In this document: positions 1 to 9,883 of the stretch, one piece after another
Layout of the letters: the number at the start of each line of letters is the position of its first letter
Numbering within the stretch: position 1 is the stretch's first letter
From: Legionellales bacterium RIFCSPHIGHO2_12_FULL_35_11
GTDB lineage: Bacteria; Pseudomonadota; Gammaproteobacteria; Legionellales; Legionellaceae
Assembly: GCA_001803185.1 (NCBI GenBank)
Contig: MHBB01000166.1
Location: forward strand, 1 to 51,457
Direction: 5' to 3'
DNA: 51,457 nt
Translations under genes and position numbers: made by a program
Notes under the pieces: generated by a model
The model's database searches: none
What the model saw: the letters and a program-made list of their open reading frames with translations, nothing else
What the model was told of the DNA's origin: nothing

Positions 1-1655
1 AGCCTTTGATCAAGTTCATGCATACGCTCATTGAAACACGCTTTTCTCACTTCATCAATCAGGCGGATAGCCGCCAAATCAACCAAACCCACCGGTGCTC
101 CGCCGAGCCGAACACGTCCGACCCGCGCGATCAACCACACCCCTTTATACAATCCGAAATTAAACCCAACCTCCGAATTGATACGAGCCGGAAGTACGCT
201 TCTTGGTAAGGTGACCAAATTGTCAAACGCTAACGTACGAACAAATACCCTCGATTTCAATTCATTTGCTTTTTGTAGCGGGTAAAATGGCTTATCTTCC
301 TCGCAAAATCGTTGTATAACATGAACCATCGCTTGACGCTGCGCCATGCCCACAATACTAGGCCAAGCTGCATCGACAGCATTCCAAGGCGTATTAGCCT
401 GATGTGCATCATAAATTTCTATGTATTTGCGATAAGCATTTTTTAGGCGTATGCACCCATCATAGGTATCGTGATAATCCTGGCCATTCAGTGTGTAATG
501 AATGCCGTTGCGCTCTAATGTGACTCCAAATAAACGTTTGATAAGTGCATGTTGTGCATCGCTAGTTCTAAGACTACTGTTCATTGCGATGTCATTTTTA
601 ATGCCTTCTTTGAATTGGTTGAGCACTTCTTTGTCTGCAGGAATCATGTTCTGTGGCTCAATAAGTTTTCTGACTTCTTTCTCTCCTGTATCAGGGTCAA
701 TGTTAACCAAAAAAAGCTCATCTTGATCTCCTATTTCACGATAAAAAAGTCCATTTCGATTATGTAATAAATCATCAAGAACAGGGTCTCCATTGGGATA
801 GTACATGGGGTTTTCGTCATCATCTTTGACATGATAATGCTGAAGCTCAGCAATGGATAGTGTGGCAGGGTCACGGTCAATTTTAACCAAATCAGGGCCA
901 CCACGAGTTAAGGTTTGCCTTTCTTTAAGCGTTGCTTCAAGTTTATCTTCAGGAATTAAGGGGAAGAGTCGCTCCCACATCTTCCAATCTCCCGTATAAA
1001 GCATCAGCTGTAATGGCGTGATATGATGATATATTTGCTCGGATTCGGTCGATGATGTTCCATCTTGATTTAAAATTGGCATCTTATAGGTGGCAGATTT
1101 AAACAGTAACGCTGGGTTAGTACGCACAATCTCGCAAGCCAAGTCTTCTTCACCCATAAATACAGCGGATAAGAGTCTTTCTGGTGTCCAAATTGCTTTA
1201 AAAAATGTGGGAGATGCTTTGACCGCGCGAATACGATCTTCGTTGGTCAAATAATCATTGATGCCGTGTGGAATCGTGTCTTCAGGAATGCGCGCAACCG
1301 GCGCGCTAATGACTGCCCCATGTATGGATTCCATGCAATCATGAATCAGTGTCGCTTTTTCTTGCGCTGGAGACTGATTCGTGCTGGATGTTTTCCAACC
1401 ATTCTCGCCTAAATGTGAGATGGCTATTTTGAGCCATTCAGTCGTGCGTTTTTCTGCCGTTGTGCCTTTGGATTTGAACTGATTGTTGCCATGAGTCAGG
1501 TCGTCTTGTACTTTGTTAAGCATGCCTTGCAGTTTTTTAATCAATACGGTTTGATGCTTATACACCGTTGAATGGCTTAAAAATTGAATGATTGCTTGAA
1601 TATGTTGAATCGATAATTCTGTTAATTCAGTTTCAGTCTTTTGTTGGGTCATCAT
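1..1655 (-). CDS. Large protein of unknown function, ankyrin-like segment, truncated by window edge
   Basis: My own reverse-strand translation is open from tandem ATG codons at 1655/1652 to the first base of the window (about 551 codons) with no stop, so the C-terminus is missing. An AGGTG stretch sits just upstream and suits the second ATG (1652) better. The protein has no signal peptide and no membrane segment. Around residues 170-245 it reads like degenerate ankyrin or solenoid helices (TPERLLSAVFMGEEDLAC, then ITPLQLMLYTGDWKMW). Such helices are common in large effector-like proteins of Legionellales. The DNA is visibly richer in G+C than the rest of the window, especially at 1-150 and 1250-1500, which suggests a different history. 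I do not recognise the family. A secreted effector is possible but is inference only. Confidence 0.7.
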   Translation of the reverse strand, partial: MMTQQKTETELTELSIQHIQAIIQFLSHSTVYKHQTVLIKKLQGMLNKVQDDLTHGNNQFKSKGTTAEKRTTEWLKIAISHLGENGWKTSSTNQSPAQEKATLIHDCMESIHGAVISAPVARIPEDTIPHGINDYLTNEDRIRAVKASPTFFKAIWTPERLLSAVFMGEEDLACEIVRTNPALLFKSATYKMPILNQDGTSSTESEQIYHHITPLQLMLYTGDWKMWERLFPLIPEDKLEATLKERQTLTRGGPDLVKIDRDPATLSIAELQHYHVKDDDENPMYYPNGDPVLDDLLHNRNGLFYREIGDQDELFLVNIDPDTGEKEVRKLIEPQNMIPADKEVLNQFKEGIKNDIAMNSSLRTSDAQHALIKRLFGVTLERNGIHYTLNGQDYHDTYDGCIRLKNAYRKYIEIYDAHQANTPWNAVDAAWPSIVGMAQRQAMVHVIQRFCEEDKPFYPLQKANELKSRVFVRTLAFDNLVTLPRSVLPARINSEVGFNFGLYKGVWLIARVGRVRLGGAPVGLVDLAAIRLIDEVRKACFNERMHELDQR

Positions 1656-1748
1656 GCACCTATCAAGGTATTTTAATTTTGCTGTAATTAGGGATCTCGC
1701 AAAGACGAAAATTAAAACATTCTATTTTCTTAAGCGAATGCCATTGCA

Positions 1749-3260
1749 TCACCGCGGTCGGCCACAAAGTGGCTGATTGTGGTGAATGGTACAAAAGAGA
1801 TAAATTTCGAATGATTTATTTTCATTCTCAATAATTGCTAATCTATGCATCTTGCTGGAAATATATTCTGGAATCGTCTTAAAATATTTGCTTTCAACTA
1901 CTAGTAAATTATGTTCATGATTATCTAATAAGGCATAAAGTTCATTTTCTTTAGCTGTGGCTAGTGCTTTACCTTTAGAGTAGAAGCTTGCAGAAAAATC
2001 AACTTTTGGAGACCAATAAATTAATTTACTATTACTTGATGCATTTTCATTATAAATTTGTACTACTCTTTTTTGAGACTGTTCAACCACTGCAGGTTTA
2101 TATATAAATAGTATACTAGCTATTATAAATATTAATCCTGATAGACAGGACAAAGGAATAATTCTTAATTTACTTGGTGAGTTTACATCAGCTTTTACAA
2201 TAAGCTCAGCAAACAATAGTGCCATACTTGGTAATACAGGCAAAACATATGGATAAATAATATTTCTTGCAAATGTAAAAAAAACTAGTGGCATTGTTGA
2301 GCATAAAAATAAATAACTAATCCATCCATTATCATCATACAATAAGTTAGGTAGTTTTTTACGGTATTTAATTGACCATATTACAGCTAATATAGTCCAT
2401 GGCATAAATCCTATGCTCATATATAACCAAATAAATCCCAAAGGAGTATTATGAGCAAATCCATATTTATCACCAACCCAACCTGAATTTAAGAATCGAC
2501 CAAAATGCTCACCTAAAATGAAGTAATTTAGAAACCCTGGGGTTTTTATCTCTGCCAAAATATACCATGGTAAGGCAATTAATAATGTTATTATAACTCC
2601 TCTAAACCACGGTAAATTTCCCCAAATATTACGCCATTTATTGTGAATTAAAGCCCAAAGGAAGATTGGTAATCCTGTTAATACAATCGCAATCGGACCT
2701 TTTGCCAAAAGTCCAAGACCTATGCCTATAAAAAAACTATAACTATAAAATTTATTGTTATAAATAACTGCTTGCCAAAATGATAAAATAATTAAAGTGG
2801 TACAAAAAAGTAAAGCCGGATCTGTCATTATAGCTCCAGCATCTAAAAAGAAAAGTACACAACTAGCTAGGATCAATACAGATAATGATGCTCCTTTCTG
2901 CCCAAGTCTCAATTTAGCAGTGTGCCAAACTAAAAATAATATTCCTAAAGAAAGAATTAATGATGGAAATCTAGCCGCAAACTCATTTACCCCAAATAAT
3001 TTCATAGATAGCGCAGACATCCAAAAAGATAATGGTGGCTTTGCCCAAAATGGTATTCCATACTCTTGCATTGGGGTAATCCAATTGTGGGTTTCAAGCA
3101 TTATTCTTGCTATCTCGCCATATCTCGCTTCTGTTGAGTCATTTAATGGAATAATATAAATTGCTATAATACGCACTATAAATAAAAATAATAAAATTAC
3201 CCAAAAATTACGTACAAACTTTTTATCAATTTGCGAATAACTAGTTTGGTTTAACTGCAT
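1749..3260 (-). CDS. GT39/ArnT-family membrane glycosyltransferase (FlmK-like)
   Basis: This 503-residue membrane protein resembles the ArnT/PMT superfamily, which transfers a sugar from undecaprenyl phosphate to an acceptor on the periplasmic face. After a first membrane helix it has the family's periplasmic acidic motif (NDSTEARYGEIARIMLE, about residues 40-56) and FWAKPPLSFW (about 70-79). Ten or more further hydrophobic segments follow, then a short soluble C-terminal domain. The start has a good AAGGTG ribosome site 6 bases upstream. It begins 9 bases after the deacetylase gene, so the two are co-transcribed. Next to a GT2 transferase and a YdjC deacetylase, the best functional parallel is Francisella FlmK, which adds galactosamine to lipid A. 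ArnT (aminoarabinose) is the alternative, but no arn biosynthesis genes are present. Its last residues run into a small inverted repeat near 1750-1790. Confidence 0.85.
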   Translation of the reverse strand: MQLNQTSYSQIDKKFVRNFWVILLFLFIVRIIAIYIIPLNDSTEARYGEIARIMLETHNWITPMQEYGIPFWAKPPLSFWMSALSMKLFGVNEFAARFPSLILSLGILFLVWHTAKLRLGQKGASLSVLILASCVLFFLDAGAIMTDPALLFCTTLIILSFWQAVIYNNKFYSYSFFIGIGLGLLAKGPIAIVLTGLPIFLWALIHNKWRNIWGNLPWFRGVIITLLIALPWYILAEIKTPGFLNYFILGEHFGRFLNSGWVGDKYGFAHNTPLGFIWLYMSIGFMPWTILAVIWSIKYRKKLPNLLYDDNGWISYLFLCSTMPLVFFTFARNIIYPYVLPVLPSMALLFAELIVKADVNSPSKLRIIPLSCLSGLIFIIASILFIYKPAVVEQSQKRVVQIYNENASSNSKLIYWSPKVDFSASFYSKGKALATAKENELYALLDNHEHNLLVVESKYFKTIPEYISSKMHRLAIIENENKSFEIYLFCTIHHNQPLCGRPR

Positions 3261-3269
3261 TTCTACACC

Positions 3270-4145
3270 TTAATACCTATTTACTAAAGATAAAGCGTAA
3301 TCACCATCTGCAATATCACTCAAAAATTCATCACTTTTAAAATAGTTTAATTCATGATGACGAAACTTATAAAGTGGATCAGTTAAGTCATTTGAGATAA
3401 TGCCCGGATGACACATAATAATTCCACCATTTTTAGTTTGTCCTAAAAATTTTTGGAAATATTTTTGATAATTTTTTGCGTTTTTAAAGTTATAAATCCC
3501 TGAAAAACTAGCATTTGTTGGTATTTGCTCTTCTATTAATAGTTTTTTAAATTTATGACCACCTAATATAGATAGTGCCTGACTTTTAGGAAAACTGATA
3601 ATTGATATTAAATCTCCAAACCCATTACTTGTGCTTCTAAAAAATGTCTCTGAGTAATCTATATTACTATCGGTTACCAATGTAGAATGCAAGTGACCCA
3701 TTTTTCTTGTGTGAACATCAAAAAGAGCTGTTCTAATTAAAGGTAATTGCTGCACGTGCTGATGTCCATCAATAAAATCAGGGTAAATATGCATTTTATG
3801 AGAAAACACATCTATTTGTGCTTTTATTTCATCAGCTATAGTATCAAAAGAAATTTGTCGAAAATATAACTTTTTTAATAGCTTTAGCAAAGTATAAAAC
3901 TCCTCACCCTCGCGCTTTCTCCATGCACTGCTAAGTGGTTGGCCAAAAGTAAAATTAAGATGTAACCCAATAAAAGAGTTACTGCGTATTGCTATTAAAT
4001 CTGTGTGAAAATCATCCCATGAGGATGTATTAACCAAGCAACCAATTGCATTTATTCTGCGCATTTCTGCTAATGATAGAATACCTTCAGAAATATCTTC
4101 ATTTTGAGCAAAATCATCAGCACAAATAATGATTTGTTTACTCAC
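3270..4145 (-). CDS. YdjC/ChbG/HpnK-family carbohydrate deacetylase (NaxD-like)
   Basis: Members of this family remove N-acetyl groups from sugars. Visible motifs are IICADDFAQNEDIS (N-terminal Asp pair), GLHLNFT (His) and DGHQHVQQLP (His-x-x-His), which together form the metal and catalytic site, with CHPGI near the C-terminus. I chose the GTG start at 4145 because a perfect GGAGG sits 8 bases upstream and the ADD motif falls about 9 residues in, as expected. A longer frame runs to 4280, but its extra codons lie in an inverted-repeat element. Length is about 291 residues. In Francisella the homologous NaxD deacetylates undecaprenyl-phosphate-GalNAc before the sugar is moved to lipid A. The flanking GT39 and GT2 genes support the same step here. 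Chitooligosaccharide or hopanoid deacetylation are less likely alternatives. Confidence 0.85.
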   Translation of the reverse strand: MSKQIIICADDFAQNEDISEGILSLAEMRRINAIGCLVNTSSWDDFHTDLIAIRSNSFIGLHLNFTFGQPLSSAWRKREGEEFYTLLKLLKKLYFRQISFDTIADEIKAQIDVFSHKMHIYPDFIDGHQHVQQLPLIRTALFDVHTRKMGHLHSTLVTDSNIDYSETFFRSTSNGFGDLISIISFPKSQALSILGGHKFKKLLIEEQIPTNASFSGIYNFKNAKNYQKYFQKFLGQTKNGGIIMCHPGIISNDLTDPLYKFRHHELNYFKSDEFLSDIADGDYALSLVNRY

Positions 4146-4163
4146 GACATTTTCCTCCAATAC

Positions 4164-4330
4164 TATACTGCGCGCGGTCACAATCTGAAGTTTTTGACTT
4201 GCTATTTTCGCGCCATTTTGCCGTTTAAATCTTGACAATAGTCCAGCTATTGCGCTGCGATTTAAACGGCAAACTGACACAAAAATAACGTCGTCAAAAA
4301 AAACTTCAGATTGTGACCGCGCGCAGTATA
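4164..4330. repeat. Nested inverted-repeat element (MITE-like), TATACTGCGCGC ends
   Basis: A 167-bp element whose outer arms of about 35 bases pair almost perfectly. The left arm starts TATACTGCGCGCGGTCACAA and the right arm ends in its complement. A second nested pair, GCCGTTTAAATC and GATTTAAACGGC, lies inside. It separates gtrA from the deacetylase gene and ends only a few bases upstream of the deacetylase ribosome site. The ends read TA-TACTG...CAGTA-TA, compatible with a TA target duplication; no longer duplication is seen. The 18-bp palindrome at 30293-30310 has the same end sequence. Confidence 0.85.
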
Positions 4331-4357
4331 TGCTTTTTATATTCCAAAATAGAAAAT

Positions 4358-4804
4358 TTATTGTATCAATTTCTTACTATATACTAAATAATTATTTATC
4401 AAAAAACCTGTTACTACATACCATGTCATTGCACAAAGAATAGAAAATAATCTATTAAGTGAAAAAATATCTATCATAATATACTCTATTACTTCCACTA
4501 TACCTAAATTAGTAAAATTAATTAAAAAAAACAGACTTAATCTTTTTGCAATTTGCCCCTCTACTCGAAATGTAAAACGCAAATTCATAAAAAAACTATA
4601 AATTATCGCGACCAAATAACCAATTGCAGTATAGGCAAGATAATGAAATCCCATTAAAGAGCTGATGTACATCGCAGTAAAACAAACAGTAGTATTTGTG
4701 CATCCAACTAAAAGATAACGGACAAATTTATAACTAATAAATTTATTAATAACTTTATGTAATAGCTTCTTTTTTTCTCTAATAGCACTGCTTAAACTAC
4801 TCAT
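4358..4804 (-). CDS. GtrA-family membrane protein
   Basis: A 148-residue protein with four predicted membrane helices, starting at about residues 28, 56, 88 and 118. The first helix region (FVRYLLVGCTNTTVCFTAMYI) carries the typical GtrA-family signature of F-R-F/Y-x-x-V/L-G. GtrA-like proteins usually work with a GT2 transferase and are proposed to flip or position polyprenyl-phosphate-linked sugars across the inner membrane. Its start overlaps the stop of the upstream GT2 gene by 4 bases, a tight translational coupling. The pair fits delivery of an undecaprenyl-phosphate sugar to the periplasm for the GT39 enzyme downstream. Confidence 0.85.
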   Translation of the reverse strand: MSSLSSAIREKKKLLHKVINKFISYKFVRYLLVGCTNTTVCFTAMYISSLMGFHYLAYTAIGYLVAIIYSFFMNLRFTFRVEGQIAKRLSLFFLINFTNLGIVEVIEYIMIDIFSLNRLFSILCAMTWYVVTGFLINNYLVYSKKLIQ

Positions 4805-5793
4805 GAAGAATAACTACCGTTTTTATTATGCAAATCTGTATGCTGCAAAGATTGATGATGTAAATCATGTTTTACATTATATAATGGCCTATTTTTAGTT
4901 TCTATTAAAATTCGGCTAATATACTCAGAAATAACTGCCAGAAATAAAAACAATACTGAAAATAAACCTGAAATTAAAAAAATCACTGAGGCTATGCCAT
5001 CAGCTAGCTGTTGGTGAGTAAACAACTTTTGGATTAAAATAAATCCGGCATATACCATCATTACTATACTTATCATTACAGAAAAAACAGACATTAATCT
5101 TAATGGTCTTGATGAAAATCCGATTATTGAATCTAATGATAAAGAAATTAATTTTCGAAGATTATATTTGCTAGCACCAGCAAATCTTTCAGGACAGTGA
5201 TAAGCAATATTAGCTGTTTTAAAACCAACATAAGCAAACATCATAATTAAATGCCGATTACTTTCTTTCATTTTATTAATTGATGCAACTACTCTTCTAC
5301 TAAGTAATCGAAAATTTCCAATATCCGCATTTAAGTCAAAACCAGTCATTTTACAAGATATTTTATAAAAAACTTTGGCCATAGTTCGTTTAAACCAACT
5401 TTCATCGTCACGATTTAATCGTTTAGCACAAACAACATCAAAACCCTCCAAGGCTTTTTCTAACATTTCAGGTATTATTTCTGGCGGATGTTGTAAATCA
5501 GAATCCATTAGGATTACATAATCCCCTACAGCATGTTCTAAGCCAGCAGTTGAAGCTATTTCATGACCATAATTTCGTGAAAAAGAAATTAATCTGATTG
5601 ATTTATTATTTTCTAAATATTTTGAACATATATTTAAAGTATTATCTATTGAACCATCATCAATTAAAATTAGCTCATAATCTTTAAAGATTGATTGCAT
5701 CACATTGATAGTTTTATCAATAAAGGAAGCAATAACCGCTTCTTCATTATACATAGGAGCTACAATAGAAATTTTTAGATCTTGATATTTCAT
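4801..5793 (-). CDS. GT2 polyprenyl-phosphate sugar transferase (GtrB/ArnC/FlmF2-like)
   Basis: About 330 residues. The N-terminal GT-A domain has SIVAPMYNEEAV, ELILIDDGSIDNT and the metal-binding DSDLQHPPE. Two C-terminal membrane helices (about 235-260 and 270-295) mark the DPM1/GtrB/ArnC type that attaches a sugar to undecaprenyl phosphate on the cytoplasmic side. I chose ATG at 5793; a TTG three codons upstream (5802) is also open, and no strong ribosome site distinguishes them. It is the first gene of a leftward set GT2-gtrA-deacetylase-GT39, interrupted only by the inverted-repeat element at 4164-4330. The sugar is not determinable from sequence; GalNAc (as with Francisella FlmF2) is the inference from context. 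Confidence 0.87.
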   Translation of the reverse strand: MKYQDLKISIVAPMYNEEAVIASFIDKTINVMQSIFKDYELILIDDGSIDNTLNICSKYLENNKSIRLISFSRNYGHEIASTAGLEHAVGDYVILMDSDLQHPPEIIPEMLEKALEGFDVVCAKRLNRDDESWFKRTMAKVFYKISCKMTGFDLNADIGNFRLLSRRVVASINKMKESNRHLIMMFAYVGFKTANIAYHCPERFAGASKYNLRKLISLSLDSIIGFSSRPLRLMSVFSVMISIVMMVYAGFILIQKLFTHQQLADGIASVIFLISGLFSVLFLFLAVISEYISRILIETKNRPLYNVKHDLHHQSLQHTDLHNKNGSYSS

Positions 5794-5904
5794 GTGAATC
5801 AATAAATGTTAAAAATATCCTAACATAATATCATACTTTGTTTTTATAGTATGGTGACAATTCATAAATCAGGACTTAGGAGTTCTCTTAAGAATCAAAA
5901 CGAT

Positions 5905-5932
5905 AAAAAAACCCGCCGCGAGGCGGGTTTTT
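5905..5932 (-). terminator. Rho-independent terminator of groES-groEL
   Basis: A GC-rich hairpin, CCCGCC-GCGA-GGCGGG, is flanked by A and T runs. Read on the minus strand it is followed by a run of seven T residues, 24 bases beyond the groEL stop. The A/T flanks on both sides would let it work in both directions. Confidence 0.93.
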
Positions 5933-5955
5933 ACTTCACAGATAAAACAGAGGAA

Positions 5956-7599
<1,644 letters not shown>

Positions 7600-7631
7600 T
7601 TATCTCCTAAATTAAATGTAAGACCAATCAA

Positions 7632-7928
7632 TTATTTCTCAACAACCGCCATAATATCGTCTTCACGCATAACAACTAGTTCTTGTGAATTAAGCTTGAT
7701 TTCAGTACCGCTATACTTACCAAATAATACAACATCACCTACTTTAACGGCTAATGCACGAACATCACCGTTGTCTAAAACCTTACCATTACCAACAGCT
7801 ATAATTTCACCACGCATTGGTTTCTCAGCCGCACTATCAGGAATCACAATCCCACCTGCTGTTGTACGCTCTTCTTCCATACGTCGAACAACTACACGAT
7901 CGTGTAACGGACGAATATTTATACTCAT
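7632..7928 (-). CDS. groS: Co-chaperonin GroES
   Basis: A 98-residue protein with the GroES landmarks [12 protein letters not shown] at the N-terminus, the mobile loop [20 protein letters not shown] (about 18-37), and the roof/closing segment [16 protein letters not shown]. It caps the GroEL cavity. Its ATG follows an AGGAGG site. It is the first gene of the groES-groEL heat-shock operon and is preceded by a sigma32-type promoter. Confidence 0.98.
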   Translation of the reverse strand: MSINIRPLHDRVVVRRMEEERTTAGGIVIPDSAAEKPMRGEIIAVGNGKVLDNGDVRALAVKVGDVVLFGKYSGTEIKLNSQELVVMREDDIMAVVEK

Positions 7929-7992
7929 AATCTACTTCCTCCTAATTTAAATGATTATTTAATTAATTCAGAGTTATTGTCTGATGATCCAT

Positions 7993-8020
7993 ATATGGAG
8001 GCAACTTTTATATTTTCAAG
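7993..8020 (-). promoter_or_regulatory. Sigma32 (heat-shock) promoter of groES-groEL
   Basis: On the minus strand CTTGAAA (8020-8014) is followed after exactly 13 bases by CTCCATAT (8000-7993). This matches the sigma32 consensus CTTGAAA-N13/14-CCCCATNT at all but one position. It lies about 65 bases upstream of groES. No CIRCE inverted repeat was seen, so control is probably by sigma32 rather than HrcA. Confidence 0.88.
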
Positions 8021-8086
8021 GGGTAAGTATATTTTTTTATTTACTAGGAAGTTATAATACAAAAAATATTTTAACAAAAAGCTACT

Positions 8087-9883
8087 ATGCTAAAACGTTT
8101 TATAACTATTTTCTTATTCGTTCTACCTTTTACAGCAATATCTTCACCGCTTCCAGCCTATAAAGCGTTTAAAATTTCCATAAAACCTCTTGGCCCAAAT
8201 ACTTTGCAAATTAAATGGATAATAGCTCCAAGATATTTTTTATATAAAAATTGTATATGTGTTACTAATAGTAAAGATAGTAACTTACAAATAGGAAGAA
8301 TACCTTATCCAAAGGCTATTGAAAAGATTAACCGCCAAGGACAAAAATTTCCTGTATATTACAAAAAACTTGTTTTAAACATCCCTGTTTTAAGTAAAAA
8401 TCCAGGTGAAAATATAATAGAGATACACTACCAAGGCTGCTCAAATGATGGATTTTGCTATCCTCCAGAAACACAACTAATCAAAATCACCACTAATAAT
8501 TCTTTAGCCATCAATAATGCGAATTTTGAAGGGCAAACTATACCAAATGAAAACTCATCAAGCCAAACACAAAAATTAAAATTAAAAAATATAGAACAAA
8601 ATTTAGCAGAGAATGATTTTAATAAATTATTTTCTTCAAATAATTGGCCACTAATTATTCTTAGCTTTTTAGGATTTGGATTATTGCTATCATTTACGCC
8701 ATGTGTGCTCCCGATGATTCCTGTTATTTCTGGAGTTATTGTTGGTCATGGAAAAGATATTTCCACCAAAAAAGCATTTTTATTATCTTTAAGTTACGTA
8801 CTAAGTATGTCCATAACATATGGAATTATTGGAGCTGTAATTGCATTATTAGGCAGTAATTTACAAATAATAATGCAATCTCCTTGGATAATCTCAATAT
8901 TCAGTATAATGTTCGTACTTCTAGCTCTATCTATGTTTGATTTCTATGAAATTAAAATTCCCATGACTATTCAAGCAAAATTTACTAAAATTACTCGCTC
9001 GCAATCAAGTGGACACTATTTAAGTGCAATAATATTAGGCTCAATGTCTATTTTAGTCTTATCACCGTGTGTAAGCGCGCCATTAATTGGCGCGCTTAGT
9101 TATATCGCTCAAACCGGAAATGTCCTGCTTGGTTTGTTATCGCTATTTTTCTTAGCTTTTGGCATGGGAATACCTCTACTTTTGATTGGTACTTCTGCCG
9201 GAAAACTATTGCCTAAAGCTGGGAACTGGATGAATGCTATTAAAAAAATATTTGGAGTCATTCTTATTGGAATAGCAATATATTTACTATCTAGATTATT
9301 ACCGCAAATTCTAACAATGGTATTATGGGCAAGCTTATGTATTTTTACAGGAGTGTATCTAAGACCATTTGATAAAGTCGAGTCCAATAAAGACAAACTT
9401 CGCCAAGGGTTTGCTATAATATTTTTAGGGTATGGGCTATTAATTCTTTACGGGGCAAGTTCTGGTAACTCAAATCCTCTATTACCATTGAAGGCATCTT
9501 CTAGTTTATCAATACAGAACAATAATACGATTATTGTTAGCACACTTGCTGAAATAATAACATCCATTGAAATAGCAAAAAAAGAAAATACTCCGGTAAT
9601 TTTGTATTTTACAGCCAACTGGTGTGCATCATGTCATGTTATATCTAGTACTACTTTACAAAATGATTCTGTAATTAAAGAGTTGGAAAATAGCATTTTT
9701 ATCAAGGTAGATTTATCTGAAAACAATAAAAATAGTAAAGAGATATTAAATTATTTCCATGTGATAGCTCCGCCAACTTTTATCTTTTATACTAGACAAG
9801 GTGAGCAGCTACCAACGCAACTTGTTGGAGAGATTAAAGCTAAGGCTCTTATCAAGCAAATACAGCGTGCAAAATATGAGTAA
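8087..9883 (+). CDS. dsbD: Thiol:disulfide interchange protein DsbD
   Basis: A 598-residue inner-membrane reductant transporter that moves electrons from cytosolic thioredoxin to periplasmic thiol proteins (DsbC, cytochrome c maturation). A signal peptide is followed by the alpha domain with the catalytic pair in CSNDGFCYPPE (about residues 119-125). Eight or so membrane helices follow, with the beta-domain cysteines in FTPCVLPMIP and LSPCVSAPLIG. The C-terminal thioredoxin-like gamma domain has WCASC. All three cysteine pairs are therefore intact. A TATAAT at 8053-8058 is a plausible -10 element; the -35 is weak. Its stop overlaps the rsgA start by 8 bases. A thioredoxin gene lies at 18327-18677 but is not linked. 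Confidence 0.96.
   Translation: MLKRFITIFLFVLPFTAISSPLPAYKAFKISIKPLGPNTLQIKWIIAPRYFLYKNCICVTNSKDSNLQIGRIPYPKAIEKINRQGQKFPVYYKKLVLNIPVLSKNPGENIIEIHYQGCSNDGFCYPPETQLIKITTNNSLAINNANFEGQTIPNENSSSQTQKLKLKNIEQNLAENDFNKLFSSNNWPLIILSFLGFGLLLSFTPCVLPMIPVISGVIVGHGKDISTKKAFLLSLSYVLSMSITYGIIGAVIALLGSNLQIIMQSPWIISIFSIMFVLLALSMFDFYEIKIPMTIQAKFTKITRSQSSGHYLSAIILGSMSILVLSPCVSAPLIGALSYIAQTGNVLLGLLSLFFLAFGMGIPLLLIGTSAGKLLPKAGNWMNAIKKIFGVILIGIAIYLLSRLLPQILTMVLWASLCIFTGVYLRPFDKVESNKDKLRQGFAIIFLGYGLLILYGASSGNSNPLLPLKASSSLSIQNNNTIIVSTLAEIITSIEIAKKENTPVILYFTANWCASCHVISSTTLQNDSVIKELENSIFIKVDLSENNKNSKEILNYFHVIAPPTFIFYTRQGEQLPTQLVGEIKAKALIKQIQRAKYE

Noticed and set aside
3270-4280. Long version of the deacetylase gene (336 codons)
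   Set aside because: The first 45 codons lie in or beside the inverted-repeat element; the GTG at 4145 has a perfect GGAGG and gives the usual N-terminus.
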